NCBI RefSeq assembly: GCF_009740285.1
Contig: NZ_CP046566.1
Coordinates: forward strand, 1,663,501-1,727,500
Length of the DNA stretch: 64,000 nt
Source: Phnomibacter ginsenosidimutans
GTDB taxonomy: Bacteria > Bacteroidota > Bacteroidia > Chitinophagales > Chitinophagaceae
Direction of reading: 5' to 3'
The position numbers were made by a program, and so were the translations under genes. The first letter of the stretch is position 1. The number at the start of each line of letters is the position of its first letter. Positions 1 through 8,824 of the stretch are shown piece after piece. The notes below the pieces were generated by a model. It was not told the DNA's origin and did not search any database. It saw only the letters and a list, made by a program, of their open reading frames with translations.

Positions 1-495
1 CACGACCTGCGCAATCAAACCTGGAAAACCATTCCGTTTTTGCGCCGCGACCTCGGTGTGGTGTTTCAGGATTTTCAATTGCTTACCGACCGAAATGTAA
101 AGGAGAACCTCAAGTTTGTATTGAAAGCCACCGGCTGGAAAGATGAAAACATGATCAATGCAAAAATTGATGATGTGCTGGAAAAAGTAGGCCTCAAAAG
201 CAAGGGTTTTAAAATGCCTTTTGAAATGAGTGGTGGCGAACAACAACGTATTGATATTGCACGGGCATTGCTCAACTCACCCCGCTTGCTGCTGGCCGAT
301 GAACCTACAGGCAACCTCGACCCCGAAACCAGCGACGAAATCATGGGCCTGCTCATGAACCTGAGCAAAGATTACGGCATGGCCGTCATCATGGCTACGC
401 ATGATTACATGGTCATCAATAAATTTCCTGCAAGAATTTTGCGCACCGAAAAAGGAAAAGTGTACGACAGCGCCAATCAGTACGCTGAAAATTAA
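1..495 (+). CDS. ftsE: Cell division ATP-binding protein FtsE (3' part)
   Basis: ATPase subunit of the FtsEX complex, which couples ATP hydrolysis at the inner membrane to septal peptidoglycan hydrolysis. The reading frame is open from base 1, so the N-terminus with the Walker A loop lies outside the window. What remains shows the Q-loop (VFQDFQLL), ABC signature MSGGEQQR, Walker [13 protein letters not shown] and the H-loop ATHD. The ftsE assignment over other small ABC ATPases rests on overall length and this signature region; a LolD-type ATPase is the main alternative. It ends 2 bases before the convergent glycosyltransferase gene. Confidence 0.8.
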   Translation, partial: HDLRNQTWKTIPFLRRDLGVVFQDFQLLTDRNVKENLKFVLKATGWKDENMINAKIDDVLEKVGLKSKGFKMPFEMSGGEQQRIDIARALLNSPRLLLADEPTGNLDPETSDEIMGLLMNLSKDYGMAVIMATHDYMVINKFPARILRTEKGKVYDSANQYAEN

Positions 496-497
496 TA

Positions 498-1682
498 TCA
501 GGCAGAAAGCTTGAGGCTTGCTGCTACTTTGCCCGGCACGGTTGGTTCCTGTTCAAAAATCCAGCGAATCATCTGCCGGGCATTTCTTTCGTTGTTAAAC
601 AAAGATTGCATCACCTGCATACGGTCTTCAAAGTTGTGCAGGTGGTAAGGTTGGTCAAAAGCCTTGGCAATGGCATCTTTCATGCTGATGGTGCTGTTGG
701 CAATCAGGCAGCAGCTGTTGAGACCACTACCTTCTACTCCAGCTTCATTCACTACGCAGTGCCTGCCAAAATACAGAGCGTTAATCAGTTTCAGCTTGAT
801 ACCCGTGCTGTTGAAAGAGGGCAAAATATTCACCTGCGCCTTCTTTATCAGCTCTTCCATTTCGGTCTGCTCGGGGTTGGCCACAATACAGGTATGCGGA
901 AAACTATGGGCTAGTTTTTCCAGTTTAGCAGAGGGATTTTTACCCGCTACAACAAAAGGTATTTCCAACTTGCTGAAAATTTCTTCGAGCAGCCAGGTAG
1001 CTGCATATTCATTTTCGGGCACACTCAGGTTGCCATGATACAGGCAAAAACTACCGTGTGAGCCGTACCATTCGGGTGCAAACTCGGGCAGGTAAAGTGG
1101 TAAAAAGTCTACATTGTTGTAGCCCAATTCACGGTTAAAAACTTCCAGGTCTTTTTCAGTGACGGTCCAAAAAGTGGCTTTGCCTGCCATAGCCGCTTCG
1201 TACTTTTTCAGCAGGGCACTTTCTCTTTTGAAAAAGAGTTTTTTGAACATGCTGCCACTGGTTTCAGAAAGCTGGCGGTAATATTCATATTCCACATTGT
1301 GGAGCCGTACAAAACAGCGGTTGGCGGGCAAATCGCCGTTGTACGCAAAATAGGTACAGTGCATGCCTTCCATCAGCACAGGGTAATCGTCTTGTTTCAG
1401 GCGTTTGAGCAATGCATCATTGGCCCGGCTGGCTACAATGTAGGGTACACTGGTAGCCAGACTTTTGAGCGGTGTCACCCGCTCGTAGTAGTGTACTTCT
1501 TCGCAATATTGGTTGAGCACGGGCTGCTGACCACGGCCGTATTCAAAACAGTGCAAATGAATTTTTACACCCGCTTCGCTCAGGGCTTTAATCTTGTAAA
1601 ACAAATCAAAAACGCCACCATAATCCACCGGATAGGGTACGTCTAAACAAACGATATGTAAATGCTTCTCTGCCAACATCAA
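498..1682 (-). CDS. Glycosyltransferase, GT-B fold (GT4-like)
   Basis: Probable glycosyltransferase of 394 residues that transfers a sugar from an activated donor; acceptor unknown. The N-terminal half opens with a strand-loop LHIVCLDVPYPVDYGGVFD typical of GT-B enzymes that bind the acceptor. The C-terminal half has a second Rossmann-like domain (FCLYHGNLSVPENEYAA, near residue 215) and the donor-site stretch around NILPSFNSTGIKLKLINAL. No signal peptide or membrane span is evident. Its ATG overlaps the stop of the upstream glycosyltransferase in an ATGA, so the two are probably translationally coupled and act on the same glycan. Confidence 0.72.
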   Translation of the reverse strand: MMLAEKHLHIVCLDVPYPVDYGGVFDLFYKIKALSEAGVKIHLHCFEYGRGQQPVLNQYCEEVHYYERVTPLKSLATSVPYIVASRANDALLKRLKQDDYPVLMEGMHCTYFAYNGDLPANRCFVRLHNVEYEYYRQLSETSGSMFKKLFFKRESALLKKYEAAMAGKATFWTVTEKDLEVFNRELGYNNVDFLPLYLPEFAPEWYGSHGSFCLYHGNLSVPENEYAATWLLEEIFSKLEIPFVVAGKNPSAKLEKLAHSFPHTCIVANPEQTEMEELIKKAQVNILPSFNSTGIKLKLINALYFGRHCVVNEAGVEGSGLNSCCLIANSTISMKDAIAKAFDQPYHLHNFEDRMQVMQSLFNNERNARQMIRWIFEQEPTVPGKVAASLKLSA

Positions 1683-2845
1683 TAATGCTTAGAATGCTCC
1701 TGTAGGCAATTTGCCCAAACTTGCAGCATGTTTTTTTCTTCTATGTTCCAGTTCCAAACAGATGCTGCAATGATGCATTTTCCTATCAGTCTTTCGTACA
1801 AAACAGCATCTTTCGCCAAAAGGTTCATGGCTTGTGCTATTTCGATGGGAGCGACCTCATTTACCAAAACCGCAACTTCATGTTGCTCATTCAAATGTTC
1901 ATATTCGGGATACCGCACACAAACCTGCGGCTTGCCAGCCTGCACGTAATCAAAAAAGCGATTGGCTAAAGAATAGTATTGATTGAGGCCGCTGTTGTTA
2001 AACAAAGTAATGCCTGCAAATGCCTGTTGGGTAAGGTTGCGCAATACGGATGGTTTCAAATGACCCGTCAAGATAACCTTGTCTGCCACGCCGTGAGCAG
2101 CAATCAAACTTTTTACCTGTTCCATATAATTGCCATCTCCGGCAATCACCAGCGGGAGTGAGGTTTCTTTCATGGCAGCAATCAGTTCGTCGAATGCCCG
2201 GCCTTCGTTGACCGCTCCCTGATACAAGAAAAAACGTTCTGGCAATAAAAGTGTCGATTGCAGAGTTTCAACAATAGTGTTTCCTGCAGGCAGTGGCATG
2301 TTGCGTACCACGGCATACTTCACTTTGTACCGCCGGCTAAACTCATCCGCTATAAATTGATTGACGGTATACCCGTACTGAAACTGGGGCACACACCAAG
2401 CCTCGATGGCTTTCCAAATGGCGGCAATCCAAGGTCTTCTCTTCACTTCTGTGAGCTCGGTAAAGAGTTCGTGGGCATCGTACAGGCGGGGGAGCTGGTA
2501 CTTTTTGCTGATGAGCAGGCAAGGAACAATGCTGTCAAGGTCGATGGCGCAAATGGCCATGTGGGTGGCTCCGGGCTGCTGGTGTGCCTTGGCCTGGTGC
2601 TGCAAATATTTGTACAGTGCTTTGTTGTAGGCCCAATAAAACCGCTTCCCTTTTTGTGGCGAAACATTGAGCCGGACTTGCTCAAAAGGTTGATGGTCAA
2701 GGGGCAAACTGGCCGCGGTGCTGCGGCCTACCAGGGTAACCTCATAGCCTGCCCGGGCAAGCGAACCGCAAATGCGCTGCATCCGCCGATCAAAACTCAG
2801 GTCGTTGGTAACCGTGCAATAAATATGGTAATCTTGCGGCTGCAT
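1679..2845 (-). CDS. Glycosyltransferase, GT4 family-like
   Basis: Second glycosyltransferase of the pair, 388 residues. It starts MQPQDYHIYCTVTNDLSFDRRM, a pattern common in Bacteroidota GT4 enzymes (a short strand followed by a conserved FDRRM-like loop). The C-terminal donor-binding domain shows FFLYQGAVNEGRAFDELIAAM, VIAGDGNYMEQV and a glycine-rich ending region with NNSGLNQYYSLANRFFDYVQAGKPQVC. It is first in a two-gene unit transcribed away from rpsO. The sugar and acceptor cannot be read from sequence; cell-surface polysaccharide is a guess. Confidence 0.72.
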   Translation of the reverse strand: MQPQDYHIYCTVTNDLSFDRRMQRICGSLARAGYEVTLVGRSTAASLPLDHQPFEQVRLNVSPQKGKRFYWAYNKALYKYLQHQAKAHQQPGATHMAICAIDLDSIVPCLLISKKYQLPRLYDAHELFTELTEVKRRPWIAAIWKAIEAWCVPQFQYGYTVNQFIADEFSRRYKVKYAVVRNMPLPAGNTIVETLQSTLLLPERFFLYQGAVNEGRAFDELIAAMKETSLPLVIAGDGNYMEQVKSLIAAHGVADKVILTGHLKPSVLRNLTQQAFAGITLFNNSGLNQYYSLANRFFDYVQAGKPQVCVRYPEYEHLNEQHEVAVLVNEVAPIEIAQAMNLLAKDAVLYERLIGKCIIAASVWNWNIEEKNMLQVWANCLQEHSKHY

Positions 2846-2885
2846 GTGCTAATTGGGGGCGCAATCTAAAATCCTTTCGATAATA

Positions 2886-2917
2886 TTTCCCTGATATCTT
2901 TTTTTGCCCTACTTTTG
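2886..2917 (+). promoter_or_regulatory. Candidate Bacteroidota promoter of rpsO
   Basis: TACTTTTG at 2910-2917 matches the Bacteroidota -7 consensus TAnnTTTG. A near -33 element TTTC (consensus TTTG) lies 20 bases upstream at 2886-2889. It sits about 50 bases before the rpsO start codon. Confidence 0.5.
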
Positions 2918-2968
2918 CCGCCCATAAAATTGGATGATTTAATCGGATAACAAAAAACGCATAATCGG

Positions 2969-3241
2969 ATGCCTTATTTAACTGTAGAAAAGAAAGCCAA
3001 GATTTTCGAAACTTATGGTGGCAGCGCTAAAAACACTGGTTCTATCGAGGGCCAGATTGCTTTATTGACTGAGCGTATTTCTGCTTTGTCTGCTCACCTG
3101 CAGCAAAACAAAAAAGATTTCAGCACTCACCGTGGTCTCATGAAGATGGTTGGTCAGCGTAAGCGTTTGCTTACCTACCTCAGCAAGCACAACTTGCAGG
3201 GATACCGCCAACTGATTGAAAAACTGGGTCTCAGAAAGTAA
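2969..3241 (+). CDS. rpsO: 30S ribosomal protein S15
   Basis: Primary rRNA-binding protein of the small subunit platform; it contacts 16S rRNA helices near h22. The 90-residue length is standard for the family. The conserved central block [18 protein letters not shown] followed by [21 protein letters not shown] is the S15 signature with the invariant H, R and G residues. It is followed by a hairpin and then pnp, an order conserved widely, in which PNPase and S15 mRNA levels are linked. Confidence 0.97.
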   Translation: MPYLTVEKKAKIFETYGGSAKNTGSIEGQIALLTERISALSAHLQQNKKDFSTHRGLMKMVGQRKRLLTYLSKHNLQGYRQLIEKLGLRK

Positions 3242-3265
3242 TCATGCGGTTGCATTAACGATATA

Positions 3266-3294
3266 AACCCCAATTAGCCTGGCTGATTGGGGTT
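3266..3294 (+). terminator. Hairpin after rpsO
   Basis: A perfect 9-bp stem (AACCCCAAT / ATTGGGGTT) with a short internal stem AGC/GCT lies 25 bases after the rpsO stop. There is no strong T run behind it (TTCTCATATTTTG), so it may be an attenuator or mRNA-processing structure rather than a full terminator. The rest of the 174-base rpsO-pnp gap shows nothing else clear. Confidence 0.5.
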
Positions 3295-3415
3295 CTCATA
3301 TTTTGTTACAAGCTTTTGACTGCTTTTTTTACCCGTCGCGTCGTGCCCCATTGTGGCAGGGCGTTTTGTTGCATCATACCGAATCTAAAATCAAGGTTTT
3401 CGCAAATTCTTATTT

Positions 3416-5572
3416 ATGTTGACACAACCACATTCCGTTGTGATAGACATGGGCCCCAACAGTAAGCCCATTACTATCAGCACAGGCCGGCTTGCCCGCC
3501 AGGCCGATGGCGCTGCCCTGTTGCAGTGCGGCAATTGCTACCTGCTGGCCACCGTTTGCGCCAGCAAAGAACCCCGCCCCGGACAGTCTTTCTTTCCATT
3601 GACTGTAGACTATCAGGAGAAATTCGCTTCTGCTGGTCGAATCCCCGGTTCATTTTTTAAGCGTGAAGGCAAGCTGAGCGACTACGAAGTACTCATCAGC
3701 CGTTTGATAGACCGTGCCCTGCGTCCGCTGTTTCCCGAAGATTACTTCTGCGACGTTCAGGTGCTGGTTACCCTTTTGTCTAGCGACCCCGAAGTAATGC
3801 CCGATGCGCTGGCTTGCCTGGCTGCATCTGCTGCTTTGGCCGTAAGTGATGTGCCCGTTCAGGAAGTCATTTCTGAAGTACGCATTGGCCGTCAGAACGG
3901 CGAATACCTGATTAACCCCACCCGTACCCAGTTGCAGTCTTGCGATATGGACTTCATCATTGCGGCTACTGCCAAAAACATGATGATGGTGGAAGGTGAA
4001 GCCAAAGAGTGCCAGGAAGAAGATTTGGTAAAAGCTTTGGAACTGGCTCACGAAGCTATCCGTAAGCAAATTGCTGCTCAGGAAGACCTGCGTACACAGG
4101 TTGGTGTAACCGGCAAACGGGAGTACACTAAGCCTTACCGCAATGAAGCACTCGAAAACAAGATTGCTGAACTCGGCCGTGCCAAAATGTATGAGATCGC
4201 TAAAAGCGCCTCTGCCAAGCATGAACGCAGTGAAGCTTTCAGCAAACTTTTTGATGAGGTAAAAGAAGCCCTCGGCGAATTGCCCGAAGAAGACCAACCG
4301 CTGGTAGGCCACTACCTCGGCGAACTGCAGTATTACGTTGTTCGTGATATGATGCTCGATGACCGCATTCGTCTCGATGGCCGTAACCTCACCACTGTTC
4401 GTCCTTTGGATATGATGGTAGATGTACTGCCTTCACCACATGGTTGCGCCCTGTTTACCCGTGGTGAAACTCAATCGCTGACCACCGTTACTCTCGGTAC
4501 GCCAAATGATGAGCTGTTGATTGAAACAGCTGCTACCAGCGACTATGTAAAATTCATTTTGCACTATAACTTCCCGCCATTCAGCACCGGCGAAACCAAG
4601 CCCATGCGTGGTCCTGGCCGTCGTGAAGTTGGCCATGGCAACCTGGCCATGCGCAGCCTGAAGCAAATCATGCCCGGCAACGAATATCCTTACACCGTAC
4701 GTGTGGTGAGTGATATTTTGGAGTCGAACGGTTCGAGCTCAATGGCAACTGTTTGTGCCGGTTCTTTGGCACTGATGGATGCTGGTGTTCCTTTTGCCAA
4801 GCACGTAAGTGGTGTGGCCATGGGCCTCATTACCCGTAAAGATGGTAAGTACGCCATCCTCACCGATATCCTCGGCGACGAAGATCATTTGGGTGACATG
4901 GACTTTAAAGTAACCGGTACCCGTGATGGTATTTGTGGTGTGCAGATGGACATCAAAATTGATGGCCTCAGCATGGATGTAATGCGTGAAGCACTGGCTC
5001 AGGCACGTGATGGCCGCATGCACATATTGGATGCTATGTACGCTACTATTCCTGCAGCCCGTGAAGAGGTGAAACCACACTCTCCACGCATGGTGAAGAT
5101 GTTCATCGAGAAAGAATTCATTGGCGCAGTGATTGGACCACAGGGTAAAGTTGTACAGGAAATTCAGAAAGAAACCGGTACTACTATTACCATCGAAGAG
5201 AAGAACAATATGGGTGAGGTAAGCATCTTTGGTACTAACAAAGAAGGTGTTGACCGTGCCGAGCGTTGGGTGAAAGGCATTGTGGCTGTACCAACAGTTG
5301 GCGATGTGTACGAAGCCACTGTGAAGAGCATTATGCCTTACGGAGCATTCGTTGAATTCCTGCCTGGTAAGCAAGGTTTGCTTCACATCAGCGAAGTAAG
5401 CTGGAAGCGTCTTGAAACACTCGAAGGCATCCTCCGCGAAGGCGATATGGTGAAGGTAAAACTCACCGGTACTGATCCTAAAACAGGTAAGTTTAAGCTG
5501 AGCCGCAAGGTGCTGCTGCCTAAGCCTGAAGGTCAAAGCCGTCCTGAGCAAGGCCCTGCCGATCAACAATAA
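3416..5572 (+). CDS. pnp: Polyribonucleotide nucleotidyltransferase (PNPase)
   Basis: Phosphorolytic 3'-to-5' exoribonuclease of the RNA decay machinery. The 718 residues cover the full family layout: first RNase PH domain from the N-terminus to about residue 140, a helical linker, a second RNase PH domain at about 310-540 carrying the catalytic region (GHGNLAMRSLK, LGDEDHLGDMDFKV), a KH domain with the GPQG loop near residue 580, and a C-terminal S1 domain (GDVYEATVKSIMPYGAFVEF) at about 625-690. It follows rpsO and ends in a strong terminator. No anomalies. Confidence 0.97.
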   Translation: MLTQPHSVVIDMGPNSKPITISTGRLARQADGAALLQCGNCYLLATVCASKEPRPGQSFFPLTVDYQEKFASAGRIPGSFFKREGKLSDYEVLISRLIDRALRPLFPEDYFCDVQVLVTLLSSDPEVMPDALACLAASAALAVSDVPVQEVISEVRIGRQNGEYLINPTRTQLQSCDMDFIIAATAKNMMMVEGEAKECQEEDLVKALELAHEAIRKQIAAQEDLRTQVGVTGKREYTKPYRNEALENKIAELGRAKMYEIAKSASAKHERSEAFSKLFDEVKEALGELPEEDQPLVGHYLGELQYYVVRDMMLDDRIRLDGRNLTTVRPLDMMVDVLPSPHGCALFTRGETQSLTTVTLGTPNDELLIETAATSDYVKFILHYNFPPFSTGETKPMRGPGRREVGHGNLAMRSLKQIMPGNEYPYTVRVVSDILESNGSSSMATVCAGSLALMDAGVPFAKHVSGVAMGLITRKDGKYAILTDILGDEDHLGDMDFKVTGTRDGICGVQMDIKIDGLSMDVMREALAQARDGRMHILDAMYATIPAAREEVKPHSPRMVKMFIEKEFIGAVIGPQGKVVQEIQKETGTTITIEEKNNMGEVSIFGTNKEGVDRAERWVKGIVAVPTVGDVYEATVKSIMPYGAFVEFLPGKQGLLHISEVSWKRLETLEGILREGDMVKVKLTGTDPKTGKFKLSRKVLLPKPEGQSRPEQGPADQQ

Positions 5573-5590
5573 TTCAATGATTTAACTATA

Positions 5591-5640
5591 GGCTGTTTCC
5601 AAAGTTGGCAACCCCAACAATGGAAACAGCCTTTTGCTTT
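5591..5640 (+). terminator. Rho-independent terminator of pnp
   Basis: GGCTGTTTCC at 5591-5600 pairs with GGAAACAGCC at 5622-5631, with an inner GTTGG/CCAAC stem, followed by TTTTGCTTT. It begins 18 bases after the pnp stop codon. Any prmA start upstream of 5640 would fall inside this hairpin. Confidence 0.85.
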
Positions 5641-5646
5641 ACTACT

Positions 5647-6483
5647 ATGCAAGAAGCACTCATTTACCTGCAATACCAGATTCAGATTGAGCCCGGCACT
5701 GATGCTGCTGATTTATTGATAGCAGAACTTTCGCTGCTGGGTATCGAAGGCTTTGAAGAAGGAGAGAGGCAGTTGACCGCCTCTGGCAAAAAAGAGGAAA
5801 CCGACGCAGCAGCAATCGAGTTGCTGTTAAAAAATCAGGGATTAACATTTACCGTGGCTGAGGTGGCCCAGCAAAACTGGAATGCGCTGTGGGAGTCATC
5901 TTTTGAGCCGGTATTGATTGAAGATTTTGCAGCCGTCCGTGCTGCTTTTCATGCACCGGTAACAACGGTTCTTCATGAGCTCATCATCACTCCTAAAATG
6001 AGTTTTGGTACCGGCCACCATGCCACTACCTGGCTGATGGTTAAAGAAATGTCGACCTTGGATTTTACAGGAAAATCGGTTTTCGACTTTGGCACTGGTA
6101 CTGGTGTACTGGCCATACTGGCTGCCAAGCTCGGCGCCATTCGTGTGCTCGGTATCGACAATGATACCTGGAGCATTGACAATGCCATCGAAAATGTATC
6201 GGTAAACAAGGTGGAGGGCATTGAACTGCAACTGGCCGATAAGGTACCTGTGGGCCATACTTATCCCATTGTACTGGCCAATATCAACAAACATGTAATT
6301 ATGGCCCATTTGCCCGCTATGAAAGCCATTACGGCCCCGGGTGGTACCTGGCTGCTGAGCGGCTTACTTACCGTCGACGAGGCCGAAGTAAAGGCAGCGG
6401 TAGAAGCGCTGGGGTTACAATGGCAGCATACCCTGCAGAAAGATGGGTGGATTTCGATGCGCTTTACTGACACAGGTGTTTGA
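5647..6483 (+). CDS. prmA: Ribosomal protein L11 methyltransferase
   Basis: SAM-dependent methyltransferase that modifies lysine side chains and the N-terminus of ribosomal protein L11. The 278-residue form starting MQEALIYLQYQIQI is chosen because the longer TTG-start form would begin inside the pnp terminator loop. The N-terminal substrate-binding region is followed by the SAM motif I (VFDFGTGTGVLAILAAKLGA), an acidic residue after strand 2 (LGIDNDTWS) and the family motif LANINKHV in place of the NPPY box. It stands as a single gene between pnp and plsY. Confidence 0.9.
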   Translation: MQEALIYLQYQIQIEPGTDAADLLIAELSLLGIEGFEEGERQLTASGKKEETDAAAIELLLKNQGLTFTVAEVAQQNWNALWESSFEPVLIEDFAAVRAAFHAPVTTVLHELIITPKMSFGTGHHATTWLMVKEMSTLDFTGKSVFDFGTGTGVLAILAAKLGAIRVLGIDNDTWSIDNAIENVSVNKVEGIELQLADKVPVGHTYPIVLANINKHVIMAHLPAMKAITAPGGTWLLSGLLTVDEAEVKAAVEALGLQWQHTLQKDGWISMRFTDTGV

Positions 6484-6596
6484 TTGTTAATGTTGAATTC
6501 CCTATTTTAGCCAGAGTGTTAGCTTTGACTTTTCTGTAAAAAAACTCACACCGCCACACCCGGGAGCGTATTGTAAACAGAAAGCAGTTAGTTAGA

Positions 6597-7247
6597 ATGC
6601 AGGAATTTTTGTTGATTGTGGTAGCCTACATGATAGGTTCCATACCTACAGCCGTTTGGGTAAGTAAATTTTTCTTCGGCATTGATATTCGTGATTATGG
6701 TAGTGGCAACGCCGGCGCTACCAATACATTCCGTGTACTAGGTACTTCCTGGGGCTCGTTTGTAATGGTGGTAGATATTCTTAAAGGTGTGCTGGCTTCT
6801 TTTCTTTACTTGTTACTTCCTTATTACCTCACCAACCAGCTCGACCGCACCAATTTCATGATTGGCCTTGGTTTGGCAGCTGTTCTGGGCCACATTTTTC
6901 CCATTTGGGCGGGCTTCAAAGGCGGTAAGGGTGTAGCCACTGTTTTTGGTATGGTCATAGCCATTCAACCACTCGTTGCTATTTCTGTTGTAGCTGTTTT
7001 TTTACTGGTATTGTATCTTACCCGCTTTGTATCGCTGAGCTCTATACTGGCCAGTCTGGCATTGCCTGTACTTATTTTGGTGGTATTTAACGAGCCGGAA
7101 TTGTTGTATCGCATTTTTGCCATTGCTGTGGCATTGCTGGTAATTGTAACGCACCAGAAAAATATTGGCCGTTTGCTCAATGGCAATGAAAGCAAAGCCC
7201 GGATTTTTACCTACCGCGACAGAAGAAAGAGTCGCAGGGATGCTTAA
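6597..7247 (+). CDS. plsY: Glycerol-3-phosphate acyltransferase PlsY
   Basis: Integral membrane enzyme that transfers acyl from acyl-phosphate to glycerol-3-phosphate, the first step of phospholipid synthesis with PlsX. The 216 residues contain about five hydrophobic segments and the family motifs: YGSGNAGATNTFR near residue 38, the GHIFPIWAGFKGGKGVAT block near 100 that holds substrate and catalytic residues, and a basic tail RDRRKSRRDA facing the cytoplasm. Start ATG is preceded by an A-rich stretch. No anomalies. Confidence 0.95.
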   Translation: MQEFLLIVVAYMIGSIPTAVWVSKFFFGIDIRDYGSGNAGATNTFRVLGTSWGSFVMVVDILKGVLASFLYLLLPYYLTNQLDRTNFMIGLGLAAVLGHIFPIWAGFKGGKGVATVFGMVIAIQPLVAISVVAVFLLVLYLTRFVSLSSILASLALPVLILVVFNEPELLYRIFAIAVALLVIVTHQKNIGRLLNGNESKARIFTYRDRRKSRRDA

Positions 7248-7347
7248 TCGTTAGTGGGTTCAACGAAGATTTTTCGCTTTCGCCGAATTAGTAATTCAGC
7301 AACAATTTCAGGCACGAATTTTTGCACCTGAAATAAAAACGACACAC

Positions 7348-8157
7348 ATGAAACAAGTTTGGATACCCTTAATTGGAGGGTTGATTTTTGTATATGCCTG
7401 TACCACCAACAAAGTGACAGGCAAAAAACAGTTGAATATTATTTCTTCTGCGCAAATGCTGTCGCTGTCGGAAACTCAATACAAACAAGTATTGCAGCAA
7501 AGCAAACTGATAACAGGAACCGCTCATGCCAAAAAGGTTGCGGAAATTGGTAAACGCATTGCCGCTGCGGTTACCAAATACTACAACGATCAGGGCATGC
7601 AAGCCGAAATGGCCACTTACAAATGGGAATACAATTTGATTGACAGCAAAGAAGTAAATGCCTGGTGCATGCCCGGCGGTAAAATTGCAGTGTACACTGG
7701 CTTGCTGCCCGTTACCAAAAATGATGATGCCCTTGCTGTAGTGATGGGCCACGAAGTAGCCCATGCCTTGGCCGAACATGGCAAGCAACGCATCCATCAG
7801 CAGTTAGGTACCGAGTTGGCAGCGTTGGGCCTGCAGGGTATGATGGCGGGTAAACCGCAACAAACCCAGGCTGCGTTTATGACCGCATTTGGTGCAGCTT
7901 CCACACTGGGTGTCATTTTGCCTTTCAGCCGTAAGCAGGAACTGGAGGCCGACAAACTGGGCTTGCAGTTTGCGGCCATGGCCGGTTACAATCCTGAAGA
8001 AGCCATTCCATTGTGGCAACGTATGGGAGAGTTGAGCAAAGGCAACAAACCTCCCGAATTTGCCAGCACCCACCCAGCAGAAGAAACCCGGATTGCTGAG
8101 TTGCAAAAGCAAATGCCAGAAGCTAAAAAACTGTATCTCAGCACTAAAGGGAAATAG
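7348..8157 (+). CDS. M48-family metalloprotease, lipoprotein
   Basis: Zinc metalloprotease of the HtpX/Oma1/BepA group, likely acting in the periplasm on misfolded envelope proteins. The first 18 residues form a lipoprotein signal ending in the lipobox VYAC, so it should be membrane-anchored. The active site HEVAH is near residue 134 and the downstream zinc ligand sits in ELEADKLGLQFA near residue 198. The C-terminal part has the STHPAEETRI motif of the Oma1 branch. Length 269 is normal. Single gene. Confidence 0.9.
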   Translation: MKQVWIPLIGGLIFVYACTTNKVTGKKQLNIISSAQMLSLSETQYKQVLQQSKLITGTAHAKKVAEIGKRIAAAVTKYYNDQGMQAEMATYKWEYNLIDSKEVNAWCMPGGKIAVYTGLLPVTKNDDALAVVMGHEVAHALAEHGKQRIHQQLGTELAALGLQGMMAGKPQQTQAAFMTAFGAASTLGVILPFSRKQELEADKLGLQFAAMAGYNPEEAIPLWQRMGELSKGNKPPEFASTHPAEETRIAELQKQMPEAKKLYLSTKGK

Positions 8158-8251
8158 GCTTTTTTGGAGAATCTCTTATAAATAAGGGCGGATATTACTG
8201 AATTATTTGAAATTATGTATCAAGAACAGGCTAAGTCTTAGATACTTTTTG

Positions 8252-8259
8252 TAACTTTG
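8252..8259 (+). promoter_or_regulatory. Candidate -7 promoter element upstream of DUF3052 gene
   Basis: TAACTTTG fits the Bacteroidota -7 consensus TAnnTTTG and is 52 bases before the start codon at 8311. No convincing TTTG at the -33 distance was found. Confidence 0.4.
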
Positions 8260-8310
8260 CACCTTCGATTTCTTTAACCTTTATTCTTTATCAAACAGTT
8301 TTGTTGAGAG

Positions 8311-8754
8311 ATGTCGCAGCCTAGCATTGTAGAAAAACTTCGTTTGACAGATGAGAAAAACCTGCTAATCCAGGGACTTCCTTCCTCCATTGAAAAACAA
8401 TTTGCCAAGCTCTCATTCGCTAAGAATGTGACGCCTCTGTTGAAGTCAAGAAAAATTGACTGGGCATTGGTATTTGCGGTGAATGAAAACCAGTTGAGGA
8501 ACATTCTGAAAGACGTAATGCCTGCCTTGAGAGAAGGAGGCAAATTGTGGGTGGCTTATCCCAAAACCACTTCCAAAATTGTAAGTGACCTCAACCGTGA
8601 AGGTAGTTGGGGATGCCTGACTTGTACCGGATATGAAGGGGTAGAAGAAGTGGCTCTCGACCATGTGTGGAGTGCCATCTGGTGGAAATGTGGCGGATTA
8701 GACGAAAGTGAAATGGCTGAAATGGAAGCCGCTGCTGCTGAAGCAAAAGGCTAA
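8311..8754 (+). CDS. DUF3052-like small protein
   Basis: A 147-residue cytoplasmic protein of unknown function. It has a Rossmann-like pattern LRLTDEKNLLIQGLPSS at the start, WALVFAVNENQLRNILKDVMPALREGGKLWVAYPK in the middle, and a later stretch with TCTGYEGVEEVALDHVWSAIWWK, which resembles DUF3052 proteins, small methyltransferase-fold relatives without the usual SAM loop. The tail is acidic and alanine-rich. It has its own promoter-like element and a convergent terminator. Family call from memory; function not inferred. Confidence 0.6.
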   Translation: MSQPSIVEKLRLTDEKNLLIQGLPSSIEKQFAKLSFAKNVTPLLKSRKIDWALVFAVNENQLRNILKDVMPALREGGKLWVAYPKTTSKIVSDLNREGSWGCLTCTGYEGVEEVALDHVWSAIWWKCGGLDESEMAEMEAAAAEAKG

Positions 8755-8770
8755 TTCAGTGTACGGAAAT

Positions 8771-8805
8771 AAAAAAAGGCGACTGCAGATGCAGTCGCCT
8801 TTTTT
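8771..8805. terminator. Bidirectional terminator
   Basis: Perfect 9-bp stem GGCGACTGC / GCAGTCGCC (8778-8786, 8791-8799) with an A7 run before and a T run after, between the convergent DUF3052 and S15 hydrolase genes. Confidence 0.9.
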
Positions 8806-8824
8806 GTGCACTATAATCGGAATG

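Noticed and set aside
4739..5569. Long minus-strand reading frame of 276 codons inside pnp
   Set aside because: It is antisense to the S1/KH and catalytic core of pnp, has no recognisable domain and follows from pnp codon bias.
5605..5646. Upstream TTG start for prmA
   Set aside because: It lies in the loop of the pnp terminator; the ATG at 5647 directly follows the T run.
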